Part shown: one piece after another, positions 1 to 5,123 of the stretch
Numbering within the stretch: position 1 is the first letter of the stretch
Layout: each line of letters begins with the position of its first letter
Assembly (NCBI GenBank): GCA_900553775.1
Contig: USEZ01000134.1
Span: forward strand, 1 to 5,241
Length of the DNA: 5,241 nt
DNA from: an uncultured Slackia sp.
GTDB lineage: Bacteria > Actinomycetota > Coriobacteriia > Coriobacteriales > Eggerthellaceae
Direction of reading: 5' to 3'
Program-made: the position numbers and the translations under genes
The notes under the pieces: generated by a model
Database searches by the model: none
Told to the model about the DNA's origin: nothing
Seen by the model: the letters and a program-made list of their open reading frames with translations, nothing else

Positions 1-1
1 C

Positions 2-100
2 GACGACGACGTGCTCGTCGTCTATTTCAAGCGGGTGAAGGGGCGCAAGATCCGCATGGTGGGAATCTACGACCACGAAGGCATCCCGAGCCTTCGATGA
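2..100 (+). CDS. 3' end of an unrecognised protein gene (5' truncated by the window)
   Basis: An open frame runs from the window edge to a TGA at 98-100 and gives 32 C-terminal residues beginning DDDVLVVYFKRVKGRK and ending EGIPSLR. The alternating hydrophobic and basic residues and strong third-position GC look like real coding sequence. I do not recognise the family and assign no function. The stop is followed 43 bases later by a strong GC hairpin, as expected for the end of a transcription unit that converges on the toxin-antitoxin operon. Too little of the gene is present to judge whether it is related to its neighbours. Confidence 0.55.
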   Translation, partial: DDDVLVVYFKRVKGRKIRMVGIYDHEGIPSLR

Positions 101-143
101 CGGCCGCGGCGCATCAGGCGCGGCGCACGGAAAGACCGGGCAA

Positions 144-182
144 CGCGAGAAGGCCCCCGCGCGATGCGGGGGCCTTCTCGCG
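144..182. terminator. Perfect 17-bp GC hairpin between convergent genes
   Basis: The arms are CGCGAGAAGGCCCCCGC (144-160) and its exact reverse complement (166-182), around a 5-nt loop GCGAT. The hairpin lies between the end of the + strand gene (stop at 98-100) and the end of the - strand toxin (stop at 204-206), so it can serve both converging transcripts. There is no T-run on either side. It would therefore be a U-less terminator or RNA-stabilising hairpin rather than a textbook intrinsic terminator. Its arm core resembles the hairpin at 5077-5108. Confidence 0.7.
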
Positions 183-203
183 TCCCGGGAAGTCGGGCGG
201 GCG

Positions 204-551
204 CTACATGCGACCGCCGAAGGCCTCGCGGCACCCTTCCACCACGGCCGCGGCGTCGCGCTCGCTGAGGGTTCCCGCGACGGCCTTGACCGAGGATTCG
301 TCGACGACGACCACCTTCGAGCACCTGACGGTCGAGGGGACTCTGAGCCCCGCCGCCTCCCAGTCGGAGAGTGCCACCTCGCCGGGGCACCAGTCGCGGG
401 GCGCGTGGCTGGTCACCTTGGCGAGCGCGAGCGCCGCGCGCCCGCCGTCGACGTCGACGACCACGGCGGGCCTTGGCTTGGCGACGCCCGGCCTGTCCTC
501 GAACTCGAACGGCACCACCACGACGTCGAAGATGCTAAGCGAGCATGTCAT
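204..551 (-). CDS. PemK/MazF-family toxin (endoribonuclease-type) of a type II toxin-antitoxin pair
   Basis: A 115-aa protein with the MazF/PemK pattern. An N-terminal strand (FDVVVVPFEFED, residues 8-19) is followed by the KPRPAVVVD segment (25-33), which matches the RPAVVLS segment of MazF. R27 then aligns with the conserved MazF arginine, and T47 in AKVTSHA aligns with the conserved MazF threonine. DWCPGEVAL (53-61) and GLRVPSTVRCSKVVVVD (68-84) follow, and the C-terminal helix holds GTLSERD. Family members cleave mRNA in the cytoplasm when not bound by the antitoxin. I chose the ATG at 551; a GTG in frame at 560 would add three residues. No clear Shine-Dalgarno is visible. The start lies inside the antitoxin gene (17-nt overlap), suggesting translational coupling. 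The residue alignment is from memory and the target sequence is unknown. Confidence 0.82.
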   Translation of the reverse strand: MTCSLSIFDVVVVPFEFEDRPGVAKPRPAVVVDVDGGRAALALAKVTSHAPRDWCPGEVALSDWEAAGLRVPSTVRCSKVVVVDESSVKAVAGTLSERDAAAVVEGCREAFGGRM

Positions 552-822
552 CGTAGACACCGTCGCATTCGTCGTCCCAGTCGGCCGGCAGCACGGGCGC
601 GCCCGTCGCGCCCGTCTTCGGGACGTACGCCTCCGACCAGTCGACCAGGCCCGCCGGGCCGACCGGCCGCTCGAGCCTCACGTCGAAGGGGAATCCGCCG
701 CATGCGACGAACTTCCTGACGAACACGTTGATCGCCATGCTCGAGCTCATGCCTAGGTCTCCCGCCGTCCTGTCGAACTGCCTTTTGACTCCGTCGTCGA
801 TCCTCACCGTTATCGCGGACAT
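535..822 (-). CDS. RelB/DinJ-family antitoxin
   Basis: A 95-aa protein, first gene of the toxin-antitoxin operon. Residues 2-10 (SAITVRIDD) form the DNA-binding strand of a ribbon-helix-helix fold. The following helices include MSSSMAINVFVRKFVA, and the segment GGFPFDVRLERP (about 43-54) matches the L/GxPFD signature that closes the RelB/DinJ N-terminal domain. The remaining acidic C-terminal tail (ending DDECDGVYDDMLA) is the usual toxin-binding, protease-sensitive part. The start is supported by a strong AGGAGG five bases upstream. It should bind and neutralise the downstream toxin and, by family analogy, repress its own promoter. RelB/DinJ antitoxins are classically paired with RelE/YafQ toxins, whereas here the partner is PemK/MazF-like. 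Confidence 0.87.
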   Translation of the reverse strand: MSAITVRIDDGVKRQFDRTAGDLGMSSSMAINVFVRKFVACGGFPFDVRLERPVGPAGLVDWSEAYVPKTGATGAPVLPADWDDECDGVYDDMLA

Positions 823-827
823 AGGAT

Positions 828-835
828 CCTCCTTT
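828..835 (-). promoter_or_regulatory. Ribosome binding site of the antitoxin gene
   Basis: The - strand reads AAAGGAGG with five bases to the ATG at 822, close to a perfect Shine-Dalgarno. It overlaps an 8-bp palindrome AGGATCCT (823-830). This fixes the antitoxin start and gives it far stronger initiation than the toxin, as expected when the antitoxin must be in excess. Confidence 0.8.
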
Positions 836-850
836 CCTCATTTTATTCCT

Positions 851-893
851 ATTCTATTACTTCCGATGTCGTATTGCATTCATTTGATTGCAA
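851..893. promoter_or_regulatory. Candidate antitoxin promoter/operator in the AT-rich divergent region
   Basis: The 121 bases between the divergent antitoxin and surface-protein genes are much more AT-rich than the rest of the window. On the - strand a -10-like TAGAAT (856-851) lies 17 bases downstream of a weak -35-like ATGCAA (879-874, 3/6 to consensus). The weak -35 overlaps an inverted repeat TTGCA-N10-TGCAA (874-878 and 889-893), which would suit an antitoxin operator. ATTGC recurs at 873, 887 and 899. I see no convincing + strand promoter for the surface-protein gene. Read by eye only. Confidence 0.3.
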
Positions 894-930
894 CATGCAT
901 TGCGGCATCAACCTCGCGTCCCCTTCATGG

Positions 931-936
931 AAGGAG
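931..936 (+). promoter_or_regulatory. Ribosome binding site that fixes the start of the surface-protein gene
   Basis: AAGGAG lies seven bases before the ATG at 944. It decides between this start and an in-frame ATG far upstream at 728, which would lie within the antitoxin gene and bury the signal peptide. Confidence 0.8.
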
Positions 937-943
937 ACAAAAC

Positions 944-3439
944 ATGACGGCTTACGTCAATGACGAACAGAAGAAGGAGGGCGCCTACGGCAAGGCCGTC
1001 AAGGCGACCCTGGCCGCCACCCTGGCCGCGGGCATGGTCCCCGCCGCGGCGGCATTCGCGGACGAGCCCGCCGAGGCTTCCGAGGGCAACGATGTCGAGC
1101 TGCTTTCCGTTTCCGCTGCCGAGGCTTTCTCTCAGGGCACCGTTAAGCTCAGCAACGATGAGGCCGAGTGGACCGGTAATGCTTTCGAGCCTAAGGTTTC
1201 CAGCGTTACCCCGAAGGGCGGCAAGGCTGTCAACGTTAGCAACAACGACGACTACCTGATCTACTACGTGACCGCCGACGCCGAGGGCAAGCCGACCACC
1301 AACAAGGTTGACGATCCCACCGAGATCGGCACGTACTTCGCCGTTGTCGAGGCCGTTGACGGCAACTACAAGGGCGGCGTTGCTTACGGCAAGTTCGAGA
1401 TCACCGGCAAGCAGTTCAACAAGGTGACCGCATTCGAGGTCAACGAGGCTGACGCAACTCAGACCACGGATGTCGACTTCGACTACAACGCCGAAGCTCT
1501 GAATATCGGCTTCAAAAACGACAAAGAGACCTTTGTCGCTGGCAAAGACTACACGGTGAAGTTCTACATCAAGGGCGAGGACATCAACAATCCTTCCGCT
1601 GGTTCTGACACCGTTCGCAATGCAGGCACCTACACCGCAGTTTTGACGGGTGCTGGTGCATATGCCGGCTCTACCGCCAAGGTTGAAATTACGGTGAACG
1701 CCCTCAACTTGGCCGATGCCGAGATTTATACGGACCAGGTTGTCGGTGCTACCACCCAGATGCCCACCGCTCCCACCACGGTGAACGGTTCCAAAGCTCT
1801 GGCTCAGGAAGTCAAGCTCACGTATCCCGATGTTGTTGGCGATGCTGGCAAATACACTGCTTACGCTCAAGCTGCAACCGACGGCGATAGCAACTTCATC
1901 GGCGCTGCCGAGGTCGAGGTCGTCAAGGTCAACAAGGGCGCTTCGTTCTTCTATGGCGACGCTGCTATGCCCGAGGTTCTCAACATCAACCTTGCCGAAA
2001 AAGAAGCCTTCGATGCTTCCCTCATCAAGGTGATGGATGGCGAGACCGCCCTCGAGAGTGGCAAGTATGAGGTCTCTTACGCCAAGGCCGACGGCTCTTC
2101 CGTTCAGGCTAGCGAGCTTGCCAAGGCCGGCTCCTACGTTGTCACCGTTGCCGTGAAGGCCGACGCCACCAATTACGAGCTCGGCGGCAGCACGCAGATG
2201 GTCGTCAACGTGACCGCAGGCGTTGTCGATTGCGACACCAACCTCTACGTCCGTTACAACGGCGCGGTTGTCGACTCTATCGTGGCCGACTACAGCGGTA
2301 CCAGCATTGCCGACGGCATCACCATGACCCTGCTTGCCCCCAACGGCAAGGACGAGCTTGTCAAGGGCGATGACTATAGCGTTCAGTACGTCGATGCCGA
2401 GGGCAACGTGGTGAAGGCCAAGGACCTGGTGAACGCCGGTTCTTACACCATGCAGATTGTCAGCGACAAGTACCAGATCGAAAACGGTACGTTCGACATC
2501 GTGATCAACCCCGTTGAGGTTCTCGCGCTCCAGGTGAAAAACGTTACTCCCGTCAACGGTCACATGGTTCTTGCCAAGGGCACCGATCCCGAACTGCAGT
2601 ATGCTACCGAGCGCAGCCAGGACGGCAAGCTCGTCTTCAAAGGCCTTGCCGGCTCCGAAATCGAGAAGCTCTGCGACGTCGTGTACACCAAGGACGGCGG
2701 CGAGCTGGAGAAGTTCGACAACACCGTTCTTGGCAATTACACCGTTGCCCTGAAAGCCAAGGATGTCGCCGAAGCTGTCAATTATGATTTCCAGGCCGCA
2801 CCCGTCGAGTTTGTCATCGACGAATCTCGCGAATTCCTGGATGTGCCCCAGGGTGAGTGGTTCTACGAGTACGTCATGAAGGCAAGCGATAAGGCCGCCA
2901 ATAATCCCCTTGGCTATATTCATGGTTACGCTGACGGCAAGTTCTTCGGCCCGAACGACAACATCAAGCGCGGCGACGTGTGCGTCATCCTCGCTCGCAT
3001 GGGCGGCGTTGAGCTCGACATCGACCACGACGGCGTCTTCACTTCCTACGAGACGGGCTTCGGCGACGTGGATGCTTCTTCCTACTACGCCCAGGCCATC
3101 AAATGGGCTGCCGACGCCGGCATCGTTCAGGGCTATGCCGACGGCGAGAACTTCGGTCCCGAGGACCAGGTGACCCGCGAGCAGTTCGCAACCATGCTGT
3201 ATCGCTACGCCAAGATGTCCGGCACCGACGTTTCCGCCGACGTGGACGCCGAGCTCGCGAAGTACAGCGACGGCGCTGCGGTGACCGAGTTTGCTCGCGA
3301 GGCCATTGCTTGGGCTTCCGAGGACGGTATCATGCAGGGCATCGGCGACACCGGCGTCATGGCTCCGCAGGACAACGTTACGCGTGCCCAGGTTGCCAAA
3401 ATGGCTGTTGTCTACCAGCCCGCAAAGCTGACCAAGTAG
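944..3439 (+). CDS. Secreted SLH-domain cell-surface (S-layer-like) protein with Ig-like repeats
   Basis: 831 aa. A signal peptide is clear: a Lys-rich start, then a hydrophobic Ala-rich stretch with likely cleavage after AAAAFA (39/40). Residues 65-626 form about six Ig/MBG-like repeats of 77-104 aa (about 65-155, 156-253, 254-330, 331-425, 426-522, 523-626). Each ends in a G-x-Y strand motif (GTY, GTY, GKY, GSY, GSY, GNY) followed by a beta-strand. Three SLH domains follow, starting near F631, F706 and Y774, with basic motifs IKRGD (R676), VTREQ (R745) and VTRAQ (R814) in place of the classical TRAE. SLH trimers bind secondary cell-wall polymer, usually pyruvylated, so the protein is probably anchored at the C-terminus with the repeats facing outward. 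Between SLH1 and SLH2 is a perfect EF-hand-like loop (692-703). No enzymatic domain or LPXTG is seen; the ligand is unknown. The mature part uses many GTT/GCT codons, unlike the GC-rich signal-peptide codons. Confidence 0.9.
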   Translation: MTAYVNDEQKKEGAYGKAVKATLAATLAAGMVPAAAAFADEPAEASEGNDVELLSVSAAEAFSQGTVKLSNDEAEWTGNAFEPKVSSVTPKGGKAVNVSNNDDYLIYYVTADAEGKPTTNKVDDPTEIGTYFAVVEAVDGNYKGGVAYGKFEITGKQFNKVTAFEVNEADATQTTDVDFDYNAEALNIGFKNDKETFVAGKDYTVKFYIKGEDINNPSAGSDTVRNAGTYTAVLTGAGAYAGSTAKVEITVNALNLADAEIYTDQVVGATTQMPTAPTTVNGSKALAQEVKLTYPDVVGDAGKYTAYAQAATDGDSNFIGAAEVEVVKVNKGASFFYGDAAMPEVLNINLAEKEAFDASLIKVMDGETALESGKYEVSYAKADGSSVQASELAKAGSYVVTVAVKADATNYELGGSTQMVVNVTAGVVDCDTNLYVRYNGAVVDSIVADYSGTSIADGITMTLLAPNGKDELVKGDDYSVQYVDAEGNVVKAKDLVNAGSYTMQIVSDKYQIENGTFDIVINPVEVLALQVKNVTPVNGHMVLAKGTDPELQYATERSQDGKLVFKGLAGSEIEKLCDVVYTKDGGELEKFDNTVLGNYTVALKAKDVAEAVNYDFQAAPVEFVIDESREFLDVPQGEWFYEYVMKASDKAANNPLGYIHGYADGKFFGPNDNIKRGDVCVILARMGGVELDIDHDGVFTSYETGFGDVDASSYYAQAIKWAADAGIVQGYADGENFGPEDQVTREQFATMLYRYAKMSGTDVSADVDAELAKYSDGAAVTEFAREAIAWASEDGIMQGIGDTGVMAPQDNVTRAQVAKMAVVYQPAKLTK

Positions 3440-3471
3440 CTTAAAACCCGCTGCTTGCATCGGTAATCGAT

Positions 3472-3501
3472 AGGTTGCGGGAGGTTTTCCTCCCGCAACC
3501 T
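3472..3501 (+). terminator. 13-bp hairpin downstream of the surface-protein gene
   Basis: The perfect arms AGGTTGCGGGAGG (3472-3484) and CCTCCCGCAACCT (3489-3501) enclose a TTTT loop, 33 bases after the stop. No T-run follows. Flanking bases can also pair (GCTGCTTGCA near 3450-3459 with TGCAA at 3502-3506 and GCAGC at 3510-3514), with a small ATCG/CGAT hairpin between them. The RNA could thus form a three-way junction. It is most likely a terminator or mRNA-stabilising end. Confidence 0.65.
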
Positions 3502-3515
3502 TGCAAAACGCAGCA

Positions 3516-3559
3516 GGCTTATATAAGCGCCGTCGGTTCTTCTATAAGCCTTTGGCTTA
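3516..3559. repeat. Cluster of GGCTTA-type overlapping palindromes
   Basis: Three mutually exclusive pairings occur. GCTTATATAAGC (3517-3528) is a perfect 12-nt palindrome. GGCTTATA (3516-3523) pairs with TATAAGCC (3543-3550). TAAGCC (3545-3550) pairs with GGCTTA (3554-3559). The last one is part of the inverted repeat that flanks the insertion sequence. The function is unknown. Confidence 0.5.
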
Positions 3560-3574
3560 AGCAAGCTGTCGCAC
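3547..3574 (-). repeat. Left copy of the inverted repeat flanking the IS110 element
   Basis: Read on the - strand, it starts GTGCGACAGCTTGC and continues TTAAGCCAAAGGCT. It matches the + strand copy at 5124-5152 with 26 identical positions, two mismatches and one single-base gap. The two copies are in inverted orientation on either side of the element. The first five bases are one copy of the GTGCG direct repeat. I interpret the pair as the two arms of a host palindrome split by the insertion, not as ends of the element. Confidence 0.75.
3570..3574. repeat. Direct repeat (GTGCG on - strand) at the right end of the element
   Basis: CGCAC on the + strand, identical to 5075-5079 and in the same orientation. 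It sits between the element's right end (- strand ATGACG, 3580-3575) and the flanking ACAGCTTGC. It is presumed to contain the shared recombination core. Confidence 0.6.
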
Positions 3575-3580
3575 CGTCAT

Positions 3581-3612
3581 GAAAACGCCTCGCCGAAACG
3601 CGAGGCGTTTTC
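3581..3612. terminator. Bidirectional intrinsic terminator in the right end of the element
   Basis: The 13-bp arms GAAAACGCCTCGC (3581-3593) and GCGAGGCGTTTTC (3600-3612) enclose a 6-nt loop CGAAAC. The stem ends in A4/T4, so a short U-run is available on both strands. It lies 36 bases beyond the recombinase stop and six bases inside the direct repeat. It probably ends the recombinase transcript and shields the element from transcription coming from the surface-protein side. Confidence 0.75.
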
Positions 3613-3647
3613 GCGTTCGGGCACTCTGCTCCTCATGGCTCACACGT

Positions 3648-4868
3648 CTAAGGGGACGGTTTCATGACCGTGGGAATCTCCTCGGCATCCGGAGGCCAAG
3701 GCTCATATGCTCGTTCCTCACGCATCAATGCCAGCACCACGCCGGAAAGCTTTCGCGCAACTCCCGACACGGCGCGGAAATAATGCGCCCCTTCGCCGAT
3801 TTTCTTCTCGTAATAATCCCTGAAGTAGGGATCGAGCCTGCGTACGCCGTCGGCGGCGCGCACGAGCGCATAGCGCAGCTGGGCCGATCCCCGTTTAGAC
3901 ATATGTCCCGCCTCTTCGCTTTCGCCCGATTGCCGCACGGTGGCATCCATTCCTGCGTATGCGACAAGCTTGCGTGCGCTCGAAAAACGATGGGGGTCGC
4001 CTATTTCGCCCGTTATCTGCGCGGCAAGCGTCGGTCCTACTCCGGGAATGGTGGTAAGCCATCGACCAGGTGTTTCATCAAGAATGCGGGCTATTTCATC
4101 ATCGAGGCTTTTCATCTGGCTTTCCAGAAAATCAAGCTGCTCGATCATCAGACGGATCTGCAATGCAAGGGCATCGGAGGAATGCGAAGCCCCGACCGAC
4201 GTTCTTGCGGCCGCCATCAGCATGTCGGCATAATCCCGTCCGCAACGGCCGTTCGATGCCGTTTCGATAAGGCGCGTAAGCCGATGGATTCCGAAGCGCA
4301 TCACCTGCTGCGGCGTGGGGCATTGTTCCAAAACGGCTTTCGACGTAGGACCGTAAGGATGGGTGAAGATGTCTGCATATTCGGGGAACACCCGGTCAAG
4401 GGCGGCGGTCGTCTTGTTTTTAATGCGCGTCGATTGTCCGACGAGCGTCGATCGATAGCGCGTCAGCTGCTTGAGCGCATCGCACAGCTCGTCTGACCTA
4501 TTCCACGGCGCGAATCGCTTGACGCGGATAAGGTCGGCGATGAGCACGGCATCGACCAGGTCGGTTTTCGCAGCTCTGACGCTGTCCACCTTGCGATATG
4601 CGTCGGTTTGAATGGGGTTCAACACAATAGGGTCGAAACCGTGGGCTATAAGGAAGTCGAGCAGCGCGAACCAGTAGTGCCCCGTCGATTCCATGGCGAT
4701 GGCGCATTCGTTGCAATCGGCTCCGATGCTGCCCAGCTTCATAAGGAAGAAAGCGAATCCTTGCGAGCTGTTTTCGAACATGAACGGCTCGGCTACGAGA
4801 AGCCCTTCGTCGTCAAGAACCGCAGCGCTATGCGTGCGTTTGGCGATATCTACTCCGACGTAATGCAT
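3648..4868 (-). CDS. IS110-family RNA-guided recombinase (DEDD transposase), intact
   Basis: 406 aa, in the normal family size range. The N-terminal RuvC-like domain has all four acidic residues: D7 (YVGVDIAK), E60 (IAMESTGHYW), D103 and D106 (KTDLVDAVLIADLI). A helical linker with coiled-coil character (about 230-262) leads to the C-terminal Tnp domain. That domain has the helix-hairpin-helix-like segment IPGVGPTLAAQITGEIG (274-290), VAYAGMDATVRQSG with the probable catalytic S314, and GHMSKRGSAQLRYALV (321-336). In the family, the serine and DEDD sites act together, guided by a bridge RNA, to excise the element as a circle and insert it at a matching site. The ATG is supported by GAGGAG four bases upstream. 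No frameshift or stop disrupts the frame, so the element may be active. Confidence 0.95.
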   Translation of the reverse strand: MHYVGVDIAKRTHSAAVLDDEGLLVAEPFMFENSSQGFAFFLMKLGSIGADCNECAIAMESTGHYWFALLDFLIAHGFDPIVLNPIQTDAYRKVDSVRAAKTDLVDAVLIADLIRVKRFAPWNRSDELCDALKQLTRYRSTLVGQSTRIKNKTTAALDRVFPEYADIFTHPYGPTSKAVLEQCPTPQQVMRFGIHRLTRLIETASNGRCGRDYADMLMAAARTSVGASHSSDALALQIRLMIEQLDFLESQMKSLDDEIARILDETPGRWLTTIPGVGPTLAAQITGEIGDPHRFSSARKLVAYAGMDATVRQSGESEEAGHMSKRGSAQLRYALVRAADGVRRLDPYFRDYYEKKIGEGAHYFRAVSGVARKLSGVVLALMREERAYEPWPPDAEEIPTVMKPSP

Positions 4869-4872
4869 GGCG

Positions 4873-4878
4873 CTCCTC
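4873..4878 (-). promoter_or_regulatory. Ribosome binding site of the recombinase
   Basis: GAGGAG on the - strand, four bases from the ATG at 4868. The spacing is slightly short. It lies downstream of the putative bridge RNA, so one leader transcript could carry both. Confidence 0.6.
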
Positions 4879-4921
4879 TATATGGCGATATGGCCGGAGA
4901 CGCAATCCTTTCATACGAGGC

Positions 4922-5072
4922 CGAACCCCAAGGAGATATAACGTGCGCCCTCCGGCCTGCATGGCGTCATCCGGGTTCGCGGGCCGAACAAGGCCATGGC
5001 CGTCGTGCGAAAGACAGCGTTTTCAGTATAGACGAAGAAAATAATCGCCCGCCATGAGCATATTCGGCCCGC
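4922..5072 (-). ncRNA. Putative bridge RNA of the IS110 element (target loop, then donor loop)
   Basis: No protein gene lies between 4869 and the element end, but two adjacent stem-loops do. Stem-loop 1: - strand 5072-5051 pairs with 5000-4979 (GCGGGCCGAA with TTCGGCCCGC, CATGGC with GCCATG; 18 Watson-Crick pairs, two wobbles and two mismatches over 22 nt), enclosing a 50-nt loop. The loop's 5' side has CTTCGT (5037-5032), identical to the DNA left of the insertion point. Its 3' side has GCTGTC (5018-5013), complementary to GACAGC on the right side, plus CGCAC (5009-5005). Stem-loop 2: CGAACCC (4979-4973) pairs with GGGTTCG (4928-4922). Inside, ATGACG (4970-4965) is identical to the element's right end just before GTGCG, and CGCAC (4947-4943) is complementary to GTGCG. 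This order (left target, right target, left donor, right donor guide) matches the known IS110 bridge-RNA plan. RNA ends and the exact fold are inferred. Confidence 0.72.
5057..5062 (-). promoter_or_regulatory. Possible -10 box of a promoter assembled only in the circular form
   Basis: TATGCT on the - strand (4/6 to TATAAT). No -35 exists in the flanking DNA. If the two ends are joined through one GTGCG, ATGACG from the right end (4/6 to TTGACA) falls exactly 17 bases upstream. Junction promoters are known in the family. One difficulty is that this -10 lies within the 5' arm of the proposed target-loop stem, so a transcript starting from it would lack most of that arm. A second -10-like TATACT is at 5030-5025, also without a -35. 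Confidence 0.3.
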
Positions 5073-5074
5073 AA

Positions 5075-5079
5075 CGCAC
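5075..5079. repeat. Direct repeat (GTGCG on - strand) at the left end of the element
   Basis: CGCAC on the + strand, the second copy of the repeat at 3570-3574. On the - strand it is preceded by the flanking CCTTC and followed by the element's TTGCGGGCC. It overlaps the foot of the 14-bp hairpin by three bases. Confidence 0.6.
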
Positions 5080-5108
5080 GAAGGCCCCGCGTATGCGGGG
5101 CCTTCGTG
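5077..5108. repeat. 14-bp GC hairpin that forms the insertion target of the element
   Basis: The arms CACGAAGGCCCCGC (5077-5090) and GCGGGGCCTTCGTG (5095-5108) are perfect, with a GTAT loop. Like the hairpin at 144-182 it has no T-run, so it is either a U-less terminator or a REP-like palindrome. Its outer edge is the insertion point of the element. In the uninterrupted locus it would sit between the two inverted-repeat arms. Confidence 0.7.
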
Positions 5109-5123
5109 TTCGGCTAAGCCTTA

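Larger units (their letters stand above)
3570..5079 (-). mobile_element. Complete IS110-group insertion sequence, about 1.5 kb
   Basis: The element holds one intact recombinase gene, a 73-bp right end with a terminator hairpin, and a ~206-bp left end with a structured non-coding RNA upstream of the gene. The upstream position of that RNA fits the IS110 rather than the IS1111 group. The boundaries are inferred from the direct repeat CGCAC (+ strand) at 3570-3574 and 5075-5079, one copy of which is counted at each end here. Removing the element with one copy rebuilds a continuous palindromic hairpin locus. The family moves through a circular intermediate using RNA-guided recombination at a short core. 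The exact crossover dinucleotide inside GTGCG cannot be fixed from one copy. Confidence 0.8.

Noticed and set aside
97..756. A 219-codon + strand open frame across the toxin-antitoxin genes
   Set aside because: It is antisense to two recognisable, overlapping genes of a known operon type and gives a low-complexity, Arg/Ala/Thr-rich product.
728..943. Upstream in-frame ATG as start of the surface protein (903 aa)
   Set aside because: It would overlap the antitoxin gene and bury the signal peptide behind 72 residues, and the AAGGAG at 931-936 points to the ATG at 944.
908..3460. An 850-codon open frame on the - strand opposite the surface-protein gene
   Set aside because: It is a long antisense shadow produced by the codon composition of the + strand gene. 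The + strand product has a signal peptide, repeats and SLH domains with a good ribosome binding site, while the antisense product resembles no domain I know.
3579..4496. A 305-codon + strand open frame opposite the recombinase
   Set aside because: It is a shadow of the intact IS110 recombinase, which carries all expected catalytic residues.
4608..5057. A 149-codon + strand open frame covering the left end of the element
   Set aside because: It is antisense to the recombinase start and to the structured RNA region, and no ribosome binding site or recognisable domain supports it.
3570..5079. IS1111-group assignment
   Set aside because: In that group the guide RNA lies downstream of the recombinase. 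Here the downstream end is only 73 bp and holds a terminator, while the structured RNA region is upstream.
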